Below are positions 1 to 10,391 of a DNA stretch of 64,000 nt, one piece after another. A program made the position numbers and the translations under genes. Every line of letters starts with the position of its first letter. Positions within the stretch are counted from its first letter, which is position 1. The notes beneath the pieces are model-generated. The model searched no databases and was not told the origin of the DNA. It was given only the letters and a program-made list of their open reading frames with translations. Source of the stretch: Phycisphaerae bacterium (lineage in GTDB: Bacteria > Planctomycetota > Phycisphaerae > FEN-1346 > JAACEH01); contig JAAYDY010000107.1 in assembly GCA_012729015.1 (NCBI GenBank), positions 1 to 64,000 on the forward strand, in the 5' to 3' direction.

Positions 1-803
1 GCCGACACGAAGTTCGCCGCGCCTTGCTTATGAACAAAGGGCCGATTACCCATTACATATCCGGCGATGAAGACCGCCAGCATGGAGCTGCTCCTAGCCA
101 TCTCTCCCAAGCCGTAGATGAGCAGGACCACGGCGAACGCCAGAATGTAGTAGTGGCCACGATCCTGGGGGCGCAGACGATTGAACATCCAGGTTGCCGC
201 ATGACCGAGCAGCCAACCGATGCCAATGCCGGTGGCGAACTTCCAGACAAACGTCAGAAGCACAACATGCCACTGGGCATCTCCTATGGTGAAGGCCTGG
301 ACGGCGGCCAAGGTCAATAGGATTGCCATCGGGTCATTGGCCGCACTTTCGATCTCCACCGTCGAAGAGAGCTTTGGGGGCAACGACTGGCGGCGGAGAA
401 TCGAAAACGTGGCCGCCGCGTCCGTCGACGAGATGACCACTGCCAGCAACACGGCCTTTTCCAGCGGCCACTGAAGCACCAGCCGCAGCACGAGGAAGGT
501 GACAGCAGCCGTGAGGATCACGCCCCACGTTGCCAGTCCGCCCGCTGGCAAGGCCACCGCTCGGAAGTGTTCGCGCCGGGTGCTGAACCCGCCCTGAAAC
601 AGAATGAAGACCAGCGCCAGATTGGCCATCTGGTTGGTCAGGGCTACATCGCTGAAGTCCCACCAGGCGAGCACATCACTACCGAACAGGATTCCAGCCC
701 CAAGGGCGATCAGGATGACCGGAACACTCCAACGATCCAGCAGGGCCGCTACCGCGACGACCACAAGGAGGATCAAGGGGGCGATCAGGTACATTTCAGC
801 CAT
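1..803 (-). CDS. NhaP2-like K+(Na+)/H+ antiporter, C-terminus cut off
   Basis: The frame reads open from an ATG at 803 to the window edge, giving about 267 residues of the membrane half of a monovalent cation:proton antiporter of the CPA1 family. The reading is hydrophobic throughout, with successive membrane segments. It holds the family signature S-S-T-D-A-A-A-T-F followed about 20 residues later by V-E-I-E-S-A-A-N-D-P-M-A, which in CPA1 proteins carries the essential aspartates. The layout matches E. coli CvrA/NhaP2. An AGAGGA box lies 9 nt before the start, and a promoter at 914-941 fits it. The cytoplasmic TrkA-C-type end, if there is one, lies outside the window. The ion specificity cannot be read from the sequence. 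Confidence 0.88.
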   Translation of the reverse strand, partial: MAEMYLIAPLILLVVVAVAALLDRWSVPVILIALGAGILFGSDVLAWWDFSDVALTNQMANLALVFILFQGGFSTRREHFRAVALPAGGLATWGVILTAAVTFLVLRLVLQWPLEKAVLLAVVISSTDAAATFSILRRQSLPPKLSSTVEIESAANDPMAILLTLAAVQAFTIGDAQWHVVLLTFVWKFATGIGIGWLLGHAATWMFNRLRPQDRGHYYILAFAVVLLIYGLGEMARSSSMLAVFIAGYVMGNRPFVHKQGAANFVS

Positions 804-913
804 CGAGTCGGTTCCTCTAGCCAGGTGAATCTTGCCAGCCGTCAAGCGATGCGGTCGCCGCGAATACCCACGGACGGCACCCAGCATCGGCGAACCCACA
901 GTTCACGGCGACT

Positions 914-941
914 ATTATCCGTATTTCGCCGCTGTTCACAA
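914..941 (-). promoter_or_regulatory. Promoter for the antiporter gene
   Basis: On the minus strand TTGTGA is followed 16 bp later by GATAAT, about 110 bp upstream of the antiporter start. Confidence 0.5.
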
Positions 942-1125
942 GCGGAAACTGCTGAACTCGGCGAATCTGCTGGACGCGGGGAGGCGTGGCGGATAGACTG
1001 GCCTTACGCTACGGAAAAGCCTTTGCGGGCGGCCCGGTCGTGCTCATGCTGAGAGTCGTTCGGCTAGGGTTGCTCCTGGGGAGCCAACTAGAATCCGCGA
1101 ACCAATCGCGGTCTTGCCGTTAACA

Positions 1126-1157
1126 GAAAGCCTCGATCCACTCGGGTCGGGGCTTTC
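1126..1157. terminator. Hairpin, possible bidirectional terminator
   Basis: GAAAGCC at 1126 pairs with GGCTTTC ending at 1157, and the pairing extends inward to about 14 bp including G-U pairs. No T-run follows on either strand, so intrinsic termination is uncertain. Confidence 0.4.
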
Positions 1158-1321
1158 GTCGTAACTACGCTCCGCCAAAGGCCTAGGGCGTTCCCGCCGC
1201 CCGCCGCGGCGCTCTCTGTTTCGGCAACTCGCCGCCTGGCGTCGAACGGGAACGTACACGTTCTCTCCCGCCCGTCGAGATTCTCTACCGAAATTCTCTG
1301 ATTCTCTCGTTTACACCCTCT

Positions 1322-1339
1322 CGCGGGTTAACACCCGCG
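1322..1339. repeat. Perfect palindrome CGCGGGT-TAAC-ACCCGCG
   Basis: Seven-base arms with a 4-base loop in non-coding DNA. It resembles the REP-like palindromes at 33368-33469 in form, though not in sequence. Confidence 0.35.
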
Positions 1340-1423
1340 TACCTTCCGGACTGACCCCTTCCCGATCTTCATACCAGGTCTTGTGAGAGAATCGGTTGAC
1401 TGGATTCTCCCACAAAGCCTGGA

Positions 1424-2677
1424 TCAATTCACGGGGAAGGGGTCACCTCCCCTGTCAGCACTGCGCCCGCGTTGATCAGACGGAGATTGCCGAGCAAAGG
1501 CCCACAGGCGAGACGCCCTTGCCCTTTTCAGAAGCCACAGACTGCCGAGCAGTCCGATAACTGTGACGCCGCAACTGAGAATGATCCCCGGCCTGTAGCT
1601 GGCGGTCGTGTCGTAAAGCCACCCCCCAAGCGGCGGACCGAGGACGCCCGCCACACCATAGGAGAAGAAGATCAGAGGATATACCCCGCCCACCCGCGCC
1701 GGCCCGTACTGTGACGCCACCCGGGCGGCATAGACAACAAAACACGCCCCAAAACCGAAACCGATGACGAACGAAAGTAACAGGAAGAAAGCCGGCGATG
1801 TGGCCCACGGCAGCACCGCCAGCGGCGCCGCCAGGGACATCAGTTTCACCGGGATCATCCGCTCATCGGTGCGGTCCGAAATCCATCCCCAGGCAATGCG
1901 CCCCGCGGCATTGCCGACGGCAAACACACTGATGGCCGCGGCCGCCCAGCCGCCGGGAATGCCCTGAGCCAGACCGATCGGCTTCAGGTTGCCAACAACG
2001 AGCATGCCTGCAAACGTGCCGCAGAACATCCCCAGGAGCAAGGCCAGGAAGAACAGATCGCGTATGAGCAACCTCAGCGGAGGTGTCGGTCGCCTACGAA
2101 CCACCTGTCCGCCGGCAGGAAACCGCAGCACGGCCGCCGCCACCAACATGGACAGGCCGTAGACGATCCCAATCCAGCGGAAAACCATCAGCACGTCCAC
2201 ACCGCCCGAAAGCAGCGCCTCCGCCAGAGCAGACAGCAGGACCGCGCCGCCCCCGAAGCCGGCCATGGAGATTCCCGTCACCAGGCCGCGGTGATTGGGA
2301 AACCACTTCATGCACGTCGTCAGCGGACAGACATAGCCTGCCCCGGTTCCCAGACCCGCCAGCAGCGAGATGCCCAGCAGCAGCATCCAGAACGATCCGC
2401 CGGCAAAGGAGGCCACGAGATACCCGGCCCCGAACAGCAGACCGCCCACGGCGGCCACCGCCCGCGGGCCGAATCTGCCGAGTAGCTTGCCGGCCAGGAT
2501 CATCGACCCCGTGAATACGCCGAACAGACATCCGAAGATGATCTGCGTCTGAGCAGCGCTCAGACCTGCCGTATCCTCCAACGCCGGGACCAGTGCGCTC
2601 CAGGCGTAAATGCCGCCGAGGCAGATCTGGATGACCACGGCCGCAATCAGGATGGCATACTTCACATGTGGCCGCAC
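1424..2677 (-). CDS. OFA-family MFS transporter (oxalate/formate antiporter-like)
   Basis: This 417-residue, twelve-segment major facilitator protein matches the OFA (oxalate:formate antiporter) family, which exchanges small carboxylates across the inner membrane. It opens with a first helix carrying L-G-G-I-Y-A-W-S and has the loop motif K-L-L-G-R-F-G-P-R-A after helix 2. The frame is open upstream to 2863, but that part runs through a terminator. I place the start at the GTG at 2677, which has GGAGGA six bases before it. The substrate cannot be told from the sequence. The gene stands alone behind its own promoter (2951-2979) and an attenuator-like leader. Confidence 0.85.
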   Translation of the reverse strand: MRPHVKYAILIAAVVIQICLGGIYAWSALVPALEDTAGLSAAQTQIIFGCLFGVFTGSMILAGKLLGRFGPRAVAAVGGLLFGAGYLVASFAGGSFWMLLLGISLLAGLGTGAGYVCPLTTCMKWFPNHRGLVTGISMAGFGGGAVLLSALAEALLSGGVDVLMVFRWIGIVYGLSMLVAAAVLRFPAGGQVVRRRPTPPLRLLIRDLFFLALLLGMFCGTFAGMLVVGNLKPIGLAQGIPGGWAAAAISVFAVGNAAGRIAWGWISDRTDERMIPVKLMSLAAPLAVLPWATSPAFFLLLSFVIGFGFGACFVVYAARVASQYGPARVGGVYPLIFFSYGVAGVLGPPLGGWLYDTTASYRPGIILSCGVTVIGLLGSLWLLKRARASRLWAFARQSPSDQRGRSADRGGDPFPVN

Positions 2678-2835
2678 GCCATGTCCTCCAGATCCTGGAT
2701 CCCCCGGGCCACCGTGACAGATCGCGCACTGCGCAGCAGGTGCGCCACAGACTCTGGCAGGACAGCGTTTGCCATCAAATCGCTTGCGTTCATTGCTTCT
2801 CTCTGACACCCCGTGAACTCCGCTGGTCTTCCTGC

Positions 2836-2880
2836 ACAAAAACAAAAAAGCCAGCCGCAGCACCGTCGCTGCTTGCTGGC
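2836..2880 (-). terminator. Intrinsic terminator or attenuator in the MFS leader
   Basis: Read on the minus strand, a GCCAGC...GCTGGC stem with an inner GCAGC/GCTGC stem (2850-2880) is followed directly by TTTTTTG and more T's. It lies 64 nt after the predicted transcription start and about 160 nt before the MFS start codon. It may end the DUF2294 transcript, control the transporter, or both. A small GTCGC-TGAG-GCGAC hairpin (2896-2909) precedes it. Confidence 0.75.
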
Positions 2881-2950
2881 CTATTTCTTCAGCAGGTCGC
2901 CTCAGCGACCCTCTGTCAATCTGCCAAATCCCGAATTGTAAAGCTCGGTC

Positions 2951-2979
2951 AGTTTACTCCCTCCCCCTCACGGTGTCAA
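2951..2979 (-). promoter_or_regulatory. Promoter of the MFS transporter
   Basis: TTGACA (perfect) and TAAACT are separated by 17 bp on the minus strand, downstream of the DUF2294 stop codon. Transcription would start near 2944. Confidence 0.7.
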
Positions 2980-3022
2980 GAAGACACTCGGATTCTCCTG
3001 TTCATCTGTTCATGGCTCCAAT

Positions 3023-3394
3023 CTAGCTCGTCCGACACTCGACGACGCCGTCGAGTGTCCAGATGATCACCCGTTCGCCCGTCCTGGTGCTGATGTCCGT
3101 GTGCAGGCTGATGACCCGTCGGCCGGTGATGTCGCGAACAATCGCCTCCAGCAGCGGACGCGCCTTCTCCAGCAATTGCATGCGCACCTGCTTCACCAGC
3201 TTGCCGCCTTCGGCATAGTCCGGCGATTCGGCGAGCCCCTTCTCAGCTGGCGTCAACACGCCTCGCAACCGGACCAGGATCATGTCGCCCAGCAGATAGC
3301 TCCGCGTCTCCTCAGGGCCACGGCCCATGTACTCGCGTTCGAACGTGATCAGCGCCTGGCTGATCTCGGCTTCGACCTGTCCCTGTGTCTTCAT
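3023..3394 (-). CDS. DUF2294 / MpsC-family protein
   Basis: A 123-residue soluble protein that matches the DUF2294 family (YbcI of Bacillus; called MpsC when it accompanies a membrane-potential-generating sodium/bicarbonate system). Visible family traits are the opening K-T-Q-G-Q-V-E-A-E-I-S, a central G-R-G-P-E-E-T-R, L-L-G-D-M-I-L-V-R-L-R-G-V-L-T-P-A-E, and the end S-L-H-T-D-I-S-T-R-T-G-E-R-V-I-I. No mpsA or mpsB partner lies nearby, so its biochemical role here is unknown. The ATG at 3394 is preferred over an upstream TTG at 3409 because family members begin there. The promoter at 3464-3492 gives a leader of about 60 nt. Confidence 0.8.
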   Translation of the reverse strand: MKTQGQVEAEISQALITFEREYMGRGPEETRSYLLGDMILVRLRGVLTPAEKGLAESPDYAEGGKLVKQVRMQLLEKARPLLEAIVRDITGRRVISLHTDISTRTGERVIIWTLDGVVECRTS

Positions 3395-3463
3395 GCACGC
3401 GCCCACCAATGCCGCGGTCGTCCACGCCGGCAGCCTGTGCCCGCGCTACGCCATGATCAGCGC

Positions 3464-3492
3464 ATCTTACCACGTCCGCCTCTGACCGGCAA
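3464..3492 (-). promoter_or_regulatory. Promoter of the DUF2294 gene
   Basis: TTGCCG and TAAGAT separated by 17 bp on the minus strand. Confidence 0.5.
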
Positions 3493-3810
3493 CGACGCAT
3501 TGCACCCGACGCGTTCGTCCATCGGCGAAGGTGGTGGTCCGGCACCCGGCGAAAGGCGGGACCGAGCACTTCGCACGTCGCCCCGGTGCATCGTGCAGCA
3601 GGAGGAAAGTGCGCCCGAGGAAGACTCCTTGGTGACCAACGGGTCGCGGCGGGTAGGTCGCCTTGTCGGCAATGTCCGAAAGAACCGTAGCTGAATGGCA
3701 GGCTATCGTACGCCCACTTCGCTCGCTGTGCCGACGACTGGCACGTTGCCGCCACGCGGCGCGGCCGGTCCTCCAAACAGCCGGCGGGGAACGCCACGTT
3801 GGGGTTTACC

Positions 3811-3840
3811 TTGCCGCCCTCGCCCTGTGCCGGGTAGAAT
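3811..3840 (+). promoter_or_regulatory. Promoter of the beta-propeller gene
   Basis: TTGCCG and TAGAAT separated by 18 bp, about 30 bp upstream of the GTG at 3874. Confidence 0.5.
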
Positions 3841-3873
3841 CCCCAATGGCCTTGTCGGCCCGAGGAACTGCTC

Positions 3874-6849
3874 GTGACACCGGCGCCCATCATGACTGCC
3901 GCCCGATTCCATTGCCGCATTGCCCGCGGCGTGCGATGCATCGCCGCCGTCGCGATCGCCGCTGCTATCGCCCTGGCCGACGACGCGCCGGCCCGAGCCC
4001 AGGCCCCCTCCATGGCCGACGAGGCCGCCGTCAACGCCTTCTCCTTCGCCGACGAAAACACCGGCCTGGCCGTCGGCGAGGCCGGCCTCGTCCTGCGAAC
4101 CGACGACGCCGGCCGATCCTGGCAGACTCTCTCCGGCGGCGCGGGCCTGCCCCTGATGGCCGTCGCCATGATCGACCCTCGCCTCGCCTTCGTCGCCGGC
4201 GGATGGAACCTCGGCTTCGGCGGCCACTCCGTCGGCGCGCTCCTGAAGACGCCAGACGGCGGCCGCTCGTGGCAGAGAATCGACACCCCGCCCGCGGCCC
4301 GGTTCTGGGGTCTCGCCGCCCAAGGCAAGGCCATCGCCGCCTGGGGCGAACCCTCTCCCCACAACCCTGCCGCCGTACTCGTCTCCTACGATACAGGCAA
4401 GTCGTGGCACGCCGCCCAGGGAGCCGTCACAGCCCCCGTTGTGACCCTGCGATGGATCGCCGACCGCGAAGCCGTTGCCGTGACCGCCGACGGCGCCGCC
4501 TGGCGCCTCGACGCCCTGCGACTGACCCGCCTCGACGCCCAGACGCCGCCCGGACGCATCACCGCCGCACACGTCTTCGACCCCCGCACATGGATCGTCG
4601 CCCTGGAGACCGGACCGCTCGTCCGCACCGCCGACGCCGGCCGCTCATGGCGGAGCGTCGCCCTCGACGGCACGCCCGGCAGCGCCGGCGTCAGGGCCTT
4701 CGCCTTCCACGAGCCCGGCGAAGGCTGGCTCGCCGGCGTCGGCCCCTCCGGAGTTCAGTTCACCGGCAACGCCGGACTCAAGTGGTCCGTCGTCGGCCCC
4801 CTGCCCCCCGGCCCCCGCAGAGCCGTCTGGTTCCGAGACGCCTGGAACGGGCTGGTCGCCGGCCCCTTCGGCAGCATCTACCGCACCACCGACGGTGGCG
4901 CCCGATGGACCCCCGTCCACAACGCCCCTCGACGCGCCGCACTGTGCGTCGTCGCGCCCTACGGCTCCGTCGCCGACTGGCCGCTGGTCGGCATGCTCGC
5001 CGCCGACCGAGGCTATCGCTCCCTCCTCTGGACCGCCACGCAGCCGCTCGCCGAGCCGCTTATCGTCCACGAACGACGCCTCCGCGACGCCGCCTGGACG
5101 CTCGCCGCCGCCGAGGCCGTGGTCCTGCCGGCGGCTGTCTCCTCGCGCATCGACGGGCCGCCCGGCTTCGACGCCGCCGAGTCGCCCCTGCCCGGCGCGC
5201 CGTTCAACCCGACCGACCCTGCGCCCCTGGCCGATCTCGTCCGCCAGGCCATCCGCCAATGGCAGCCCGCCGCCGTGCTCGCGCCCGCACCCGCCGGCCC
5301 CGACGCCGAGGATGCATGGATCGGCGCCGCCGCGGCCGACGCCGCCAAGGACGCCGCCTGCCGACTCTGGCAGGCCGATCCGATGAATCGCACCGGCGAC
5401 CGTTTGCCCGACATCGGTGGCGACTTCCCCATCTCCGTCAACACCCTCTCGCCCAGCGAGACGTTTGGCACGTTTCACGCCGCCCGAGCCCACATGGCCG
5501 CCCAGTTGGTCTTCGAACGTCCCTTGCCGATGGCCGAGGCCCTGGGCTACCTGCGCGTCGGCGCTGAACTCGGCGACGACACCGCCCTGGCCCTGGCCGC
5601 CGACCTCGACGGCGCCGACGCCGCATGCCGTCGCGACATCGGGGCCGTCGCGGCCATCGCACTCCAGAAACGCACCGAATGGCAACGCGCCGCTCGCGAG
5701 TTCTACCCGCTCTTCCGCGCCGACCTCGACCAGGGCCGCCTCGACGCCGCCCTGCCCCGCGCGACCGAGTTCGTGGATCGACACGGACAGGCCCTGCACC
5801 TCGGCCAGATCGCCCTCGGCGCCGTCGCTCGCCGCGCCGCCGTCGCCGGCAACCTGCCGTCGGCCCTGACTGCCTCGCGACTGAGCGCCGCCCTGAGCCG
5901 CGACTGGCCCCCGCGACGATTGCACGAACTGGCCTGGATGCTCGATCTGGCCGCCTGCCGCGAACTGGGCGACCCGCCCGCCATGAACCCCGGCGCCTAC
6001 GACCTCATCCGCAAGGAAATCCAGGAACAGGCCCCCGCCGCCCTCGACCACGACAGCCTGACGCACCAGTGGCTGCGTCACCGCGAGACCTCCCGCGGCA
6101 TCGAGCCCGCCGAGGCCATCGCCCTGCACGGACAACTGGCCGACTCGCCCGACCCCACCGTCCGGCGGCTCGTCGCCCTGGCCCGATGGTCCCAGGCCGA
6201 CCGCCCCGACCGGCCGCCTGTCGCCGTTGTTCGCCTCAGCGGCTCCCGCACGCAGATTGTCTACCCGGTCCGCCCCGACGCCCCGCAACCGAAGACCGGC
6301 AAGGACGGCGACGCGCAGGCCAACAAGGGCGGTGACAGGAAAGGCAAGGACAAGAAGGAAGAGAAGGGCGAGAAGAACGGCACCGCGGCGGACCAGCATG
6401 AGGACGGCGAGGAGACCGGCGACGAGGCCGACGACGGCAGCCAGCGAACCCTGGACCTGGGAGGCGTGCAACTGGAATTCCGCGAGGCCGACAACCGCCT
6501 CTACATTCTGCTCGATGCCGAGACGGCAGAGGGCCTGTGGCTCACCATCGACATCGACGGCGACGGACGCACGCTGCTCGCCGAACCGCTCATGGACCGG
6601 TCGCCGCCCGAGCAGCCGCTCCTGGTCACGCCGACCGCCCCGGTCTGGATTCGCCGCACTCCGCTCTGGTCGCGGCTGACCCGGGACGGACGCCTGGCCC
6701 TCGGCCTGAGCTACGAAGCCCTCGGCGGCCGCCCCGCCCCGCGAACCGTCTGGCTCCTCACCCTCCGCCGCCACGTCGCCGACGGCCTCCGCCCCATCCC
6801 CTTGCCCTCACTGCCCGACGAAGCCTCCTTCGCCGTCACGTTCGATTGA
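3874..6849 (+). CDS. Secreted Ycf48/BNR beta-propeller protein, multidomain
   Basis: A 991-residue protein with a signal peptide (hydrophobic stretch around residues 22-36, then A-R-A-Q-A). Residues about 45-370 form a beta-propeller of the sialidase/BNR or Ycf48 type: blades repeat L-x-R-T-D-D-A-G-R-S-W, L-K-T-P-D-G-G-R-S-W, V-R-T-A-D-A-G-R-S-W and Y-R-T-T-D-G-G-A-R-W. A middle region (about 350-560) has the outline of an LmbE/PIG-L deacetylase but lacks its H-P-D-D-E metal motif. A helical region follows, then a Lys/Glu/Asp-rich low-complexity linker (about 805-855) and a beta-rich C-terminal domain. The GTG start has GAGGA 7 nt upstream; an ATG 18 nt further in is the alternative. Its substrate is unknown. 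Its 3' end overlaps the convergent methyltransferase by 14 nt. Confidence 0.8.
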   Translation: MTPAPIMTAARFHCRIARGVRCIAAVAIAAAIALADDAPARAQAPSMADEAAVNAFSFADENTGLAVGEAGLVLRTDDAGRSWQTLSGGAGLPLMAVAMIDPRLAFVAGGWNLGFGGHSVGALLKTPDGGRSWQRIDTPPAARFWGLAAQGKAIAAWGEPSPHNPAAVLVSYDTGKSWHAAQGAVTAPVVTLRWIADREAVAVTADGAAWRLDALRLTRLDAQTPPGRITAAHVFDPRTWIVALETGPLVRTADAGRSWRSVALDGTPGSAGVRAFAFHEPGEGWLAGVGPSGVQFTGNAGLKWSVVGPLPPGPRRAVWFRDAWNGLVAGPFGSIYRTTDGGARWTPVHNAPRRAALCVVAPYGSVADWPLVGMLAADRGYRSLLWTATQPLAEPLIVHERRLRDAAWTLAAAEAVVLPAAVSSRIDGPPGFDAAESPLPGAPFNPTDPAPLADLVRQAIRQWQPAAVLAPAPAGPDAEDAWIGAAAADAAKDAACRLWQADPMNRTGDRLPDIGGDFPISVNTLSPSETFGTFHAARAHMAAQLVFERPLPMAEALGYLRVGAELGDDTALALAADLDGADAACRRDIGAVAAIALQKRTEWQRAAREFYPLFRADLDQGRLDAALPRATEFVDRHGQALHLGQIALGAVARRAAVAGNLPSALTASRLSAALSRDWPPRRLHELAWMLDLAACRELGDPPAMNPGAYDLIRKEIQEQAPAALDHDSLTHQWLRHRETSRGIEPAEAIALHGQLADSPDPTVRRLVALARWSQADRPDRPPVAVVRLSGSRTQIVYPVRPDAPQPKTGKDGDAQANKGGDRKGKDKKEEKGEKNGTAADQHEDGEETGDEADDGSQRTLDLGGVQLEFREADNRLYILLDAETAEGLWLTIDIDGDGRTLLAEPLMDRSPPEQPLLVTPTAPVWIRRTPLWSRLTRDGRLALGLSYEALGGRPAPRTVWLLTLRRHVADGLRPIPLPSLPDEASFAVTFD

Positions 6850-7627
6850 CAGCCTTTCGTGCCACAAGGTTCACGCTACGAAACGTCTCGAAGCAGCGAC
6901 CGTCGGCTTGCCGCGATGCCGCGATCATGCCGTCCACCACGGCATCGCGAAACTCTTGCCGCAGCGCCTCCGGCAAGTGCGCCAGAAACGGCACGATACT
7001 CGGCTGATCGATCCACGCGACCATGGCCGCCGCGTCCGCGAAATGCCGGTCCGCATTTTCGCCCCAGACACGTGCCTCCGCAAAGCCGCACTCCGCAACC
7101 AGCCGCTCGTAATCGGCCACCGGCGGCATGTACCACGGCCACGCGAAACGGCGAAACAACTTGGCGAACACCTCGCGAGCCATCACCTCGCGGACCACGG
7201 CGACAAAATGCCCACAGTTGCCGTCGCCGGCGAAGTTGAATCGAGCCACCCCGCCGCCACGCAGCGCCTGCACAACGTTGGCCAATAGGTGCCGATGATC
7301 CTTCACCCAGTGCAACGTGGCGTTCGAGAAGACGACGTCGAACTCGTTCGCGAAGTCGATGTCGTCGATATCCTTCCGTTCAAACGCCAGGTTCGCCTTG
7401 CAATGCTCCCGCGCCGCCTCGATCATGCCGGCCGAGGCATCGATGCCCAGAACCGATCCGCGAGGCACAAGGTCGGCCAGGCGAGCGGTCAGCACGCCGT
7501 CGCCACAGCCTAGGTCGAGGATGCGCTCGGCGCCGCGAAGCTCCAATTCGTCGATCAGCCGCGCACCCCACTCCTTCTGATGCGCCGACGCCTGGCGGTA
7601 CTTGTTGCCGTCGAACTCCAGCGCCAC
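6836..7627 (-). CDS. Class I SAM-dependent methyltransferase
   Basis: A 263-residue cytosolic protein with the Rossmann fold of small-molecule methyltransferases. Motif I reads I-L-D-L-G-C-G-D-G-V-L-T (residues about 36-47), and an acidic end of strand 2 is seen in V-L-G-I-D-A-S. Motif IV reads F-D-V-V-F-S-N-A-T-L-H-W. The closest general resemblance is to trans-aconitate methyltransferase-like (Tam) and Methyltransf_11/25 proteins, which share the N-A-x-L-H-W signature. The acceptor cannot be determined. The gene is convergent with the propeller gene, and their last 14 nt overlap. Confidence 0.85.
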   Translation of the reverse strand: MALEFDGNKYRQASAHQKEWGARLIDELELRGAERILDLGCGDGVLTARLADLVPRGSVLGIDASAGMIEAAREHCKANLAFERKDIDDIDFANEFDVVFSNATLHWVKDHRHLLANVVQALRGGGVARFNFAGDGNCGHFVAVVREVMAREVFAKLFRRFAWPWYMPPVADYERLVAECGFAEARVWGENADRHFADAAAMVAWIDQPSIVPFLAHLPEALRQEFRDAVVDGMIAASRQADGRCFETFRSVNLVARKAVNRT

Positions 7628-7708
7628 GGGCGATTCCTCCCGATGCTCAGCGCTTCCCCGTCACTGCGGCCCGGTGCCATGGCCGCTTGACGCAGTTCCC
7701 GAGCCTCA

Positions 7709-8245
7709 TCAAGGGGCAGCCATGTCGCGAGCCACCTGCATGACCCTCTCGCGCAGCCTGGATCTCACGTCGGCGACCGCCTTGTCAAGGCGAACCGCCT
7801 CTTGGCCAACCCAGAGTCTCTTGCCCCGGGTGCCTTGAAAAGGCCCCATAGGTATAGCGTCGATCGCGTCCAAGCCCGAAAGGCTCAGACTCAGTTCCTT
7901 GACGCCTTCGTTGACGTCCATGGAATCACATACTCCGCTTATTTCCAACCACATGCCAACCAGCACATCACGCATGTCGTCTTCGCGACCGTGATCATAG
8001 GGCGTTCCGATAGCCCACAGCATCTCGGCCTCCACGTAGGTCTCAAGTGCCGTCGAGATCTTGCCTTCCAGAACCAGCAATCGAGCCTTGCGTCGCAGCC
8101 GACGACTCCGGGCACGTCTGCGATAGTGACGTACAATCAAGCCGACGACAACCGCCACCACCCCGACCCAACAGCCAATCAGCACCTGCGTCCACAGTGG
8201 GAGAGCGAGGAAGCCGTCACGTAACGATTCGAAGCACGCTCGCAT
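7709..8245 (-). CDS. Small membrane-anchored protein of unknown function
   Basis: A 178-residue protein with one strong membrane segment near the N-terminus (about residues 17-38), then a basic stretch (R-R-R-A-R-S-R-R-L-R-R-K) and a helical cytoplasmic domain. The basic flank puts the bulk of the protein inside. I recognise no family. The ATG at 8245 has GGGAGG just upstream, though only 4 nt away; a GTG at 8257 is the other candidate. Confidence 0.65.
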   Translation of the reverse strand: MRACFESLRDGFLALPLWTQVLIGCWVGVVAVVVGLIVRHYRRRARSRRLRRKARLLVLEGKISTALETYVEAEMLWAIGTPYDHGREDDMRDVLVGMWLEISGVCDSMDVNEGVKELSLSLSGLDAIDAIPMGPFQGTRGKRLWVGQEAVRLDKAVADVRSRLRERVMQVARDMAAP

Positions 8246-8295
8246 GACGCCTCCCACATGTGTGCTGTTATTCGCACTCCCTCGTTACCGCGCAC

Positions 8296-10380
<2,085 letters not shown>

Positions 10381-10391
<11 letters not shown>

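Larger units (their letters stand above)
804..1423. other. Gene-free stretch
   Basis: No convincing coding frame lies between the antiporter and the MFS gene. The stretch holds the antiporter promoter, a tRNA 3'-end-like fragment at 1064-1086, a long hairpin at 1126-1157, a perfect palindrome at 1322-1339, several TTCTC repeats between 1260 and 1310, and a GAGAATC/GATTCTC inverted repeat near 1386-1409 just beyond the MFS stop codon. Confidence 0.5.
3395..3873. other. Gene-free stretch with divergent promoters
   Basis: It contains the minus-strand promoter at 3464-3492 and the plus-strand promoter at 3811-3840. The 320 bp between them shows no convincing coding frame and no RNA fold I recognise. 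Confidence 0.5.

Noticed and set aside
2678..2863. An upstream GTG start for the MFS transporter
   Set aside because: It would put an intrinsic terminator inside the coding region, and the extra 62 residues do not look like protein.
3602..3610. GAGGAAAGT, as found in RNase P RNA
   Set aside because: The rest of the conserved core is missing and the distances do not fit; I see no RNase P RNA here.
4645..6774. A 709-codon minus-strand frame
   Set aside because: Its sequence is Gly/Val/Gln-rich noise opposite the beta-propeller gene; no domain could be seen.
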